Assembly (NCBI GenBank): GCA_963578605.1
Contig: CAUZEA010000134.1
Location: forward strand, 1-13,852
Direction: 5' to 3'
Source of the DNA: JAKVCB01 sp963578605
Lineage (GTDB): Bacteria; Planctomycetota; Planctomycetia; Pirellulales; Lacipirellulaceae
DNA length: 13,852 nucleotides
A program made the position numbers and the translations under genes. The notes beneath the pieces were generated by a model. It ran no database searches and was not told the origin of the DNA. It saw nothing but the letters and a program-made list of their open reading frames with translations. Below are positions 7,411-13,852 of the stretch, in pieces; within the stretch, counting starts at the first letter, position 1; each line of letters starts with the position of its first letter.

Positions 7411-7491
7411 GCCGGCGTGCTCCCTTTGACTGGGCTACTTCCCGTGCACCACATCACCATGTTTCAGGTCAAATCGGAAATTGGTTTATGA
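7411..7491 (+). pseudogene. C-terminal remnant of a third tandem copy
   Basis: The translation VLPLTGLLPVHHITMFQVKS followed by EIGL and TGA (7489-7491) matches the last residues of the gene ending at 10076 (VLPLTGLLPAHHITMFQVKS plus EAGS). The nucleotide match covers about 80 bp and continues through the 59-bp spacer into the start of the next gene. Upstream of 7411 the similarity ends, so all but the tail of this copy has been lost. Confidence 0.88.
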
Positions 7492-7550
7492 GCGTCTTTT
7501 TCCTGTTACCAACTTTGAATTCGTCTTGTGCTACTTGAAAACCACGAACC

Positions 7551-10076
7551 ATGAATTATCCCGCGACCCTGTCACAAACGTTGTTGGTCCTTTGTGCATT
7601 GCTACCACCGGTGGCGCAGGCCGAGGACCAAGCAGCGGCGCAGGTCGATCCCGCAACCCATTTTTTTGAGACCCATCCCAACGAGATCGATCTGGAGCAG
7701 CGTGGTGACAGTCTTTTGTTTGCCAACGGGAAAATTGGCCTCCAGTTCAAGCAGTCGGCCAGCGGATTTCAGCTTGCGCGGGTTTACGGGATAGAGCACC
7801 GGCAAGATTTTCTGACGGAGGGCGCCGATGGCCAGTTTCGCAACCTCTTCGAGATCCGAATGGCCCTCGATCCGCGGGCCCGCCAGATAGACGAACGAGG
7901 GTCGAGCAAGTACGGGCATTTTGTGATCCTGGAGCAGATGGCAGGAGAGGACTCTTTCATCATCGGCTCGAATGAAGCGAAGGAAGTCTCCTGGCGTCGA
8001 GAAGACAACGGACCCGAGTCGGTTCTTCATCTGGAGTGGAAGAAGATCGATGCCCGCCAGGACAAGGGTGTAATGGACGTGGAGGTCACGGTCACCTTGC
8101 GGGTGGGGGATCCTCTTTCGTACTGGCGGATCAACGTTCTCAACCGGTCGATTTACGGAACCGGGAAGCGACATTACCCAAGGTTAACCAAGTACGGGAT
8201 TGAGCGCGTGCGGTTTCCCCTGCTCTCCTTGGCGCCGATCGAAGATGCAGAAGACAACGTCTTTCTTTATCCCAGGTATCGCGGGGAGCTGTTCCAGCAA
8301 CCCTTTCAGGACGGGCACAACAGCGAGAACTTTTATCCACACAACTTCAACATGCAATTCCAGGCCCTCTACAACCAGCAAAGTAAGAGTGGCTTCTACC
8401 TGGGCACGCGCGATCCGGCGGCCAGCTTCATGGTCATCGATATCAGGCATCGCGATTCACACATCAGGTGGCATGCTAGCCACTTCCCGCCGAACATGAC
8501 CTTTGCCGGTCAGGACTTCGATCTTCCCTACGACTGTGTGATTGGTCCGTTTGAGGGCGACTGGTACGACGCCTGCCAGATTTATCGGCAATGGGCCATC
8601 GAGCAGTTCTGGTGCAGCAAAGGAAAGCTCTCCACGCGCGGGGATATTCCTGCCTGGTACAAGGAAACGCCACTCTACTTTTACACCTTCCTGGGCGATT
8701 CGGCCGAAGGAACCCATTCCAGACATGAAAATCTTCTTATTGCCGAGCAGCACTTCACCGAGTTTCTCGAGTGGGCCGGAGTACCTCTGCCCGCCAATTT
8801 TTACGAGGTGATGGAATCCCCTCCTGGCCTCACGGCCTACGACATGCCGCTGAGTGTCTACCGGCGGCCTCGCCCCGGCCGGTGGGCTGGGTTCGGGGCG
8901 GACAATGCCAGTGCCGGCAACTACCCGAAAATTCCTGCCCTGGCTGGCCTGTCGGCAACCTGTGCCCGTTTGCGCGAGGCTGGTGGTATGGTCTGTCCGT
9001 ACTTTAGCCTGGAGCTATTCGATCCTGGCCCCACATTTAACGCGCCTTACGGTGCCGAATCGAAGCCTCACCTGGTGCGAGATCTCTATGGGCGGACCAG
9101 GAGGTGGGGCGCGCAGGCTGCCTTCCAACCGTGTGTTGCGACCCAATGGTGGCGCAATCGATCGAAAGAAACGTGTGTTTTGATGCTAGAATGTGAAAAC
9201 GCGGGTGGATTCTACCTCGATACGATGCAAGGTTGCGGCCTGCCCTGCTATTGGACACCGCATGGCCACACCGCGGCCGGTGGCGACTCGATGACTCGTG
9301 GTATGCACGAGCTCGTGAAGATCGTCACCGAAGCGGTTAAGGCCGAAGATCCCGAGGTGATTACCACCGGAGAAAACCCGTCGGAGAACATGATTGACGT
9401 GACCGATGGCTTCCTGCAGACGACGTTGAATCCAGGCAATACAGCGCCCATCTTCGCCACGGTTTATCAGGACTATATTTTGCGATACGGAGTCGAGCTC
9501 TCTGCGGGTGAAAGATTCTTCGTCGAGTGCGCATCCTTGTTTACCGAGGGCATGCAAATCGGTCGGTTTCGCCTGAAACCGAGGAACAGCACCATCTCTT
9601 TCGAGAATCCGAAGGACCAGGAGAAGCTCGCATTCCTGAAGTTCGTCGTCGATTATTACAAGCAGGAAACAAGCAAGAACTTTCTGGCATACGGCCAGCT
9701 CATGCGCCCGTTGACATTCATTGCACCGAATCCCATGCCCATGCTTGCCTACACCCGCCGTCACGGGACAACCGGCGAGGAGCAATTGCCCAGTGGGGGG
9801 TTTCCGGCGCTGATGTCGGGCGTGTTCAGGGCTGAGAATGGTGAGCTGGGTATCTTTGCAGTCAATGCGAGTGAGGCGGATCTTTCTTTTACCGCCAACC
9901 TGAACCTGGCTCAATACGGTATCGCCGACGGTATGTTCGTCTCTGTGGATCAGTTCACTTCAGAGGGGGCCTCCAAGGCCATCCTCAAAAAATCCACCGG
10001 CGTGCTCCCCTTGACTGGGCTACTTCCTGCGCACCACATCACCATGTTCCAGGTCAAATCGGAAGCTGGTTCATGA
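7551..10076 (+). CDS. Large secreted DUF6259-like putative glycoside hydrolase, copy A
   Basis: An 841-residue protein with an N-terminal signal peptide (about 1-24, cleavage likely after VAQA). Residues 40-330 look like a beta-rich domain. Then GPFEGDWYDACQIYRQWAIE (332-351) and RGDIPAWYKETPLYFY lead into a probable TIM barrel to about 730. The end (about 750-841) resembles a small beta domain. The layout and the GDWYDA and DIPAW segments recall DUF6259, a family usually described as hydrolase-like without a known reaction. Candidate catalytic acids by placement are D557 in GGFYLDTMQG and E608 in TTGENPSE; HGHTAAGG (571-578) is a striking conserved loop. Start ATG 7551 is weakly supported by a Shine-Dalgarno site but fits the signal peptide. 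Near-identical to copy B except for the last ~70 residues. Function is inferred from fold resemblance only. Confidence 0.75.
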   Translation: MNYPATLSQTLLVLCALLPPVAQAEDQAAAQVDPATHFFETHPNEIDLEQRGDSLLFANGKIGLQFKQSASGFQLARVYGIEHRQDFLTEGADGQFRNLFEIRMALDPRARQIDERGSSKYGHFVILEQMAGEDSFIIGSNEAKEVSWRREDNGPESVLHLEWKKIDARQDKGVMDVEVTVTLRVGDPLSYWRINVLNRSIYGTGKRHYPRLTKYGIERVRFPLLSLAPIEDAEDNVFLYPRYRGELFQQPFQDGHNSENFYPHNFNMQFQALYNQQSKSGFYLGTRDPAASFMVIDIRHRDSHIRWHASHFPPNMTFAGQDFDLPYDCVIGPFEGDWYDACQIYRQWAIEQFWCSKGKLSTRGDIPAWYKETPLYFYTFLGDSAEGTHSRHENLLIAEQHFTEFLEWAGVPLPANFYEVMESPPGLTAYDMPLSVYRRPRPGRWAGFGADNASAGNYPKIPALAGLSATCARLREAGGMVCPYFSLELFDPGPTFNAPYGAESKPHLVRDLYGRTRRWGAQAAFQPCVATQWWRNRSKETCVLMLECENAGGFYLDTMQGCGLPCYWTPHGHTAAGGDSMTRGMHELVKIVTEAVKAEDPEVITTGENPSENMIDVTDGFLQTTLNPGNTAPIFATVYQDYILRYGVELSAGERFFVECASLFTEGMQIGRFRLKPRNSTISFENPKDQEKLAFLKFVVDYYKQETSKNFLAYGQLMRPLTFIAPNPMPMLAYTRRHGTTGEEQLPSGGFPALMSGVFRAENGELGIFAVNASEADLSFTANLNLAQYGIADGMFVSVDQFTSEGASKAILKKSTGVLPLTGLLPAHHITMFQVKSEAGS

Positions 10077-10135
10077 GCGTCTTTTTCCTGTTACCAACTT
10101 TGAATTCGTCTTGTGCTACTGGAAAACCACGAACT

Positions 10136-12655
10136 ATGAATTACACGACGACAATATCACAAATGTTATTTGTCCTTTGTGCATTGCTACAACCGGTGGC
10201 GCAGGCCGAGGAACAAGTAGCGGCGCAGGTCGACCCCGCAACCGATTTTTTTGAGACACATCCCAACGAGATCGATCTGGAGCAGCGTGGTGACAGTCTT
10301 TTGTTTGCCAACCGGAAAATTGGCCTCCAGTTCAAACAATCGGCCAGCGGATTTCAGCTTGCGCGGGTTTACGGGATTGATCGCCAGCAAGATTTTCTGA
10401 CCGAGGGCGCCGATGGCCAGTTTCGCAACCTCTTCGAGATTCGAATGGCCCTCGATCCGCGGGCCCGCCAGATAGACGAAAGAGGATCGAGCAAGTACGG
10501 GCATTTTGTGATCCTGGAGCAGATGGCAGGAGAGGACTCTTTCATCATCGGCTCGAATGAAGCGAAGGAAGTCTCCTGGCGTCGAGAAGACAACGGACCC
10601 GAGTCGGTTCTTCATCTGGAGTGGAAGAAGATCGATGCCCGCCAGGACAAGGGTGTAATGGACGTGGAGGTCACGGTCACCTTGCGGGCGGGGGATCCTC
10701 TTTCGTACTGGCGGATCAATATTCTCAACCGGTCGATTTACGGAACCGGGAAGCGACATTACCCAAGGTTAACCAAGTACGGGATTGAGCGCGTGCGGTT
10801 TCCCCGGCTCTCCTTGGCGCCGATCGAAGATGCAGAAGACAACGTCTTTCTTTATCCCAGGTATCGCGGGGAGCTGTTCCAGCAACCCTTTCAGGACGGG
10901 CACAACAGCGAGAACTTTTATCCGCACAACTTCAACATGCAATTCCAGGCCCTCTACAACCAGCAAAGTAAGAGTGGCTTCTACCTGGGCACGCGCGATC
11001 CGGCGGCCAGCTTCATGGTCATCGATATCAGCCAACGCGATTCATACATCCAGTGGCAGGTCAGTCACTTTCCGCCGAACATAACTTTTGCCGGTCAGGA
11101 CTTCGATCTTCCCTACGACTGCGTGATTGGTCCGTTTGAGGGCGACTGGTACGACGCCTGCCAGATTTATCGGCAATGGGCCATCGAGCAGTTCTGGTGC
11201 AGCAAAGGAAAGCTCTCCACGCGCGGGGACATTCCTGCCTGGTACAAGGAAACGCCACTTTACTTCTATACTGTCCTGGGAGATTCGGCCGAAGGAACCC
11301 ATTCCTTGGATGAAAATCTTCTTATTGCCGAGCAGCACTTCAGGGAGTTTCTCGAGTGGGCCGGGGTGCCCCTGCCTGCCAATTTTTACGAGGTGTGGGA
11401 TGCCCCTGCTGGCCTCACGGCCTACGATATGCCGCTGAGTGTCTACCGGCGACCTCGCCCCGGCAGATGGGCTGGGTTTTCAACCGAAAATTCCGGTGGT
11501 GGCAACTACCCGGAAATTCCTGCCCTGGCCGGTTTGCCGGCAACCTGTGCGCGTTTGCGGAAGGCTGGTGGCATGGTTTGTCCGTATTTTGGTTTGGAAC
11601 TGTTCGATCCTGGCCCAACATTTAACGCGCCCTACGCTGCCGAGGCGATGCCTCACCTGGTGCGGGACCTGTATGGTCGTACCCGGAGGTGGGGTGTGGA
11701 AGCCTCTATGCAGCCGTGTGTGGTAACTCCCTGGTGGCGCAATCGAGTGAAAGAAACGTGTGTTTTAATGCTTGAGCGGGAAAACGTGGGTGGGTTTTAC
11801 CTCGATACAATGCAAGGCTGCAGCCTGCCCTGCTATTGGACACCGCATGGCCACACCGCGGCCGGTGGCGACTCGATGACCCGTGGTATGCACGAGTTGG
11901 TGAAGATCGTCACCGAAGCGGTCAAGGCGAAAGATCCCGAGGCGATTACCACCGGAGAAAATCCGTCGGAGAACATGATTGACGTGACCGATGGCTTCCT
12001 GCAGACGACGTTGTCTCCACGCAATACAGCACCCATCTTCGCCGCGGTTTATCAAGACTACATTTTGCGATACGGACTCGAGCTCTCTGCGGGTGAAAGA
12101 TTCTTCGTCGAGTGCGCATCCTTATTTACCGAGGGTATGCAAGTTGGTCGGTTTCGCCTGAAACCGAGGAACAGCACCATCTCTTTTGAGAATCCGAAGG
12201 ACCAGGGTAAGCTCGCATTCCTGAAGCTCATCGTCGATTATTACAAGCAGGAAACAACCAAGAACTTCCTGTCATACGGCCAGCTCATGCGTCCGTTGAC
12301 ATTCAGTGCGCCGAACCCCATGCCCATGCTTGCCTACACCCGCCGTCACGGGACGACTGGCGAGGAGCAACCGCCCAGTGGAGGTTTTCCGGCGCTGATG
12401 TCCGGCGTGTTTCGTGGTGAAAACGGCGACCTGGGAATTTTCATCGTCAATGCATCGGCCAACCCAATGCCATTCAGTAGTACTGTGGCGTTGGATTACT
12501 ACGGGATGGGCACCGACTCAACCGTGGACGTTGACAGGGTCACTTCCGCAGGCAATGTTACCTCCGTTTTCCGGAATGTTAAAACGCCGGTCGAACTTGC
12601 AGGCAGCCTGTCGGGCCGCAGCATTATTATGCACCACCTGCATGGGGCACAGTGA
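10136..12655 (+). CDS. Large secreted DUF6259-like putative glycoside hydrolase, copy B
   Basis: An 839-residue paralogue of the preceding gene, aligned without gaps through the barrel, with the same signal peptide pattern (VAQA then EE) and the same candidate acids D557 and E608. From about residue 773 the tail is different: copy B has ANPMPFSSTVALDYYGMGTD and ends in SIIMHHLHGAQ, where copy A ends in the HHITMFQVKS tail. The open frame extends upstream to ATG 10073, which overlaps the copy A stop as ATGA. The reason is that a stop codon present in the copy A spacer (TGA) is GGA here. I prefer ATG 10136 because it matches the copy A start and signal peptide; the longer form would add 21 residues with a GGAAG sequence before its start. 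Probably exported, function inferred as for copy A. Confidence 0.75.
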   Translation: MNYTTTISQMLFVLCALLQPVAQAEEQVAAQVDPATDFFETHPNEIDLEQRGDSLLFANRKIGLQFKQSASGFQLARVYGIDRQQDFLTEGADGQFRNLFEIRMALDPRARQIDERGSSKYGHFVILEQMAGEDSFIIGSNEAKEVSWRREDNGPESVLHLEWKKIDARQDKGVMDVEVTVTLRAGDPLSYWRINILNRSIYGTGKRHYPRLTKYGIERVRFPRLSLAPIEDAEDNVFLYPRYRGELFQQPFQDGHNSENFYPHNFNMQFQALYNQQSKSGFYLGTRDPAASFMVIDISQRDSYIQWQVSHFPPNITFAGQDFDLPYDCVIGPFEGDWYDACQIYRQWAIEQFWCSKGKLSTRGDIPAWYKETPLYFYTVLGDSAEGTHSLDENLLIAEQHFREFLEWAGVPLPANFYEVWDAPAGLTAYDMPLSVYRRPRPGRWAGFSTENSGGGNYPEIPALAGLPATCARLRKAGGMVCPYFGLELFDPGPTFNAPYAAEAMPHLVRDLYGRTRRWGVEASMQPCVVTPWWRNRVKETCVLMLERENVGGFYLDTMQGCSLPCYWTPHGHTAAGGDSMTRGMHELVKIVTEAVKAKDPEAITTGENPSENMIDVTDGFLQTTLSPRNTAPIFAAVYQDYILRYGLELSAGERFFVECASLFTEGMQVGRFRLKPRNSTISFENPKDQGKLAFLKLIVDYYKQETTKNFLSYGQLMRPLTFSAPNPMPMLAYTRRHGTTGEEQPPSGGFPALMSGVFRGENGDLGIFIVNASANPMPFSSTVALDYYGMGTDSTVDVDRVTSAGNVTSVFRNVKTPVELAGSLSGRSIIMHHLHGAQ

Positions 12656-12825
12656 TAATTTGCAACCTGGGCAATCGATGTGTTGCTATGGTCGAAGTGT
12701 TGTCTGATAAATTTCAGGCTCAGCCTGGTAAAGCTTGTAGCCCGAAGACACCACTGTGTACGGTGAAAGACCTTTAGACCGGGTTCACCAAAGATTTTCC
12801 AACAATTGTGGTGTTGAAACAACCG
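12656..12825. other. 170-bp gap between convergent genes
   Basis: No gene seen. GGTGAA (12762-12767) and TTCACC (12784-12789) form a 6-bp inverted repeat with a 16-nt loop that could act as a weak terminator for the convergent copy B and tam genes, but no T-run follows on either strand. Confidence 0.3.
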
Positions 12826-13601
12826 TCAGCTTTTGACTGCAATCATAAAGACGCGGCGAAAGGGAAGCAGTGTTTTGTCATCGGTCCGGCGAGGATAGGC
12901 CGCAGCCACGCGCTGGCTGTAGTCTTCCATAAAGGTTTTGCCTTCCGATTCGCTGAGCTGTCCCAGCAGTGGCGGTAAGAGTGTGCCCTTGGTCCACTCG
13001 AGTACCGGGTTGTCACCTTCGAGAATGTGCAGGTAGGTGGTTTCCCATATATCCAGACTGGCGGCACCGGGGCTCAGCAAGTCGTAGTAGTCCGAAAGTT
13101 CCAAGACCGGGTGTTCGCGAAGATAGGGCTGGAGTCGTTTGTGCCATCCCCCCTGGTGTACGGTTTCGAGAAGAGCCGTATGTCGAGGCGCGCCGAAAAA
13201 GTTGGGCATCTGCACCGCTAACGCCCCGCCGGGCTTTACTGCGTGGAGCAAGCAGGGAAAGACCTTCTCGTGCTGGTCGACCCAGTGAAAGGCTGCGTTC
13301 GAGTACAATAGGTCGGGAGGTGTGTCAGGAGTCCAGTTTGCCAGGTCAGCATGTTGCCACCGAAGGTTCCCAGCAGCTACACCTTAATCTGCTGGAGCAT
13401 GGCTGGCGAGGAGTCAACACCCGTGATCTGAGCATCAGGCCAACGTTCCTTTAAAAGGGCGGTGGTGTTGCCCGTACCGCAACCCAGGTCGTACACTACT
13501 TCAGGTGCCTTCAGGTCGACCCTTTCCAAGAGATCCAGTGCCGCGTGAATACGTTCGTTGTTGTACCGGAGATACTGAGGTGGGTTCCAGTCTGAGGGCA
13601 T
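12826..13601 (-). pseudogene. tam: Trans-aconitate 2-methyltransferase, one frameshift
   Basis: Tam uses S-adenosylmethionine to methylate trans-aconitate, an inhibitor of aconitase, in the cytoplasm. The N-terminal frame (MPSDWNPPQYLRYNNERI, SAM motif DLGCGTGNTTALLKERWPDA at 38-57, then VDSSPAMLQQIKV) stops at TAG 13379-13377. The remainder continues in another frame as AAGNLRWQHADLANW, LYSNAAFHWVDQ, GGALAVQMPNFFGAPRH, LDIWETTYLHIL and FRRVFMIAVKS to the stop at 12826. Restoring one missing base near 13377-13385 gives about 258 residues, close to the 252 I recall for E. coli Tam. The 776-bp span is two over a multiple of three, which fits one lost base. The start at 13601 is chosen by GGAG 6 nt upstream and by the SDWNP start of the family. 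It is either newly decayed or a sequencing error. The IS element ends about 126 bp upstream. Confidence 0.85.
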
Positions 13602-13607
13602 GGCTTG

Positions 13608-13611
13608 CTCC
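13608..13611 (-). promoter_or_regulatory. Shine-Dalgarno site of tam
   Basis: GGAG on the minus strand lies 6 nt before ATG 13601-13599. It supports that start over the in-frame upstream codon at 13649, whose additional 16 residues are not part of the Tam family. Confidence 0.55.
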
Positions 13612-13727
13612 AGGAATGTCATCAGCGACTGTTCAATCGCGCGCAGCAAGGTGAACCGCGGCCGACTTGCTGTTCTCGCTCATGGTTGCGCCTTGTTTTT
13701 CCCTTTAGGTTTGTGAAACAGAACATG

Positions 13728-13852
13728 TGACCCAGCCCCCTTAAACGAGTCCACGCCCTGATAGACAATCGGGGTGTCAGGACGCATTTCAAGGAGGGCA
13801 AGCGATGCCACGAGGTAAGAAACACGGTCCGGAAGAGGTGATCCCGAAGTTG
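13728..13852 (+). mobile_element. Left end of an IS3-family insertion sequence (partial)
   Basis: The stretch beginning TGACCCAGCCCCCTTAAACG looks like an IS3-family terminal inverted repeat, about 77 bp before an orfA-type start codon. The other end is outside the window, so the repeat pair and any target duplication cannot be checked. The boundary at 13728 is an estimate. Confidence 0.55.
13805..13852 (+). CDS. IS3-family transposase OrfA, partial (5' end)
   Basis: Only 16 codons are present: MPRGKKHGPEEVIPKL. This matches the characteristic start of IS3/IS911-type OrfA proteins (MPRxxxTPEEIIxKL), which carry an N-terminal helix-turn-helix that binds the element ends. AAGGAGG at 13791-13797 is well placed before ATG 13805. 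The gene runs off the right edge, so its integrity is unknown. Confidence 0.7.
   Translation, partial: MPRGKKHGPEEVIPKL

Larger units (their letters stand above)
7411..12452 (+). repeat. Tandem repeat, two units with a period of 2585 bp
   Basis: Position x in the first unit corresponds to x+2585 in the second without indels as far as I checked (start codons 7551 and 10136; the same motif at 9361 and 11946). Each unit begins with a short gene tail and a 59-bp spacer that differs at only two positions, then the large gene. Similarity is uneven: about 7920-8440 is nearly identical (around five differences), other blocks such as 8455-8500 differ often. It collapses near 9870 / 12455 where the C-terminal tails diverge. 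Confidence 0.85.

Noticed and set aside
7602..8174. 190-codon minus-strand open frame found in both copies (also 10187-10759)
   Set aside because: It is retained only because the sense genes are nearly identical here; no family resemblance and no start signals.
9186..9914. Long minus-strand open frame (242 codons) inside copy A
   Set aside because: It is antisense to a strongly conserved gene and is broken in the corresponding part of copy B, so it is a compositional shadow.
12715..12727. CAGGC-TCA-GCCTG hairpin as a terminator for copy B
   Set aside because: Five-base stem without a following T-run; too weak to call.
13633..13683. Short minus-strand frame MSENSKSAAVHLAARD upstream of tam
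   Set aside because: Seventeen codons including the stop, with no recognisable similarity; could be a leader or chance, not enough to annotate.

Overview
The window looks like chromosomal DNA of a planctomycete-type bacterium. This is inferred from gene content and not proven: a YtoQ / short-chain dehydrogenase / sugar-phosphate-isomerase-like cluster, an EF-hand loop inside a transporter, large secreted proteins that resemble the DUF6259 family, and an IS3-type element end. I see no rRNA, tRNA, CRISPR array, phage genes or recognisable defence system.

Layout. Positions 1-4285 form a minus-strand cluster. Read in the direction of transcription it holds an MFS permease (4285-2882), an SDR oxidoreductase (2649-1843), a YtoQ-family protein (1806-1348) and a sugar phosphate isomerase/epimerase (1005-144, split by one frameshift). 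It ends at the left edge with a second, 5'-truncated copy of the ytoQ 3' end (119-26). A 610-bp gap separates the permease from a divergent aldehyde dehydrogenase (4896-6452, +). That gene converges on a mog/moaB-type molybdopterin adenylyltransferase (7055-6519, -). Positions 7411-12655 carry two large, nearly identical secreted proteins in tandem (7551-10076 and 10136-12655, +). Just upstream is an 81-bp remnant of a third copy. The right end holds a trans-aconitate 2-methyltransferase gene (13601-12826, -), also split by one frameshift, and the left end of an IS3-family element (from about 13728, +) that runs off the window.

How the genes may work together (inference). The large secreted proteins have the look of TIM-barrel glycoside-hydrolase-like enzymes. 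The permease, SDR, isomerase and aldehyde dehydrogenase are plausible steps for importing and oxidising a sugar or sugar acid. No substrate can be named from sequence alone, and the secreted proteins and the minus-strand cluster need not share a pathway.

Most notable points: the tandem pair looks like the product of unequal crossing-over, with one copy reduced to its 3' tail and the two surviving genes carrying different C-terminal tails. A similar 3'-tail remnant exists for ytoQ at the other end of the window. The permease has a canonical EF-hand calcium-binding loop in its first extracytoplasmic loop. Two otherwise well-conserved genes are each broken by a single frameshift, so either recent gene decay or sequencing error is present.
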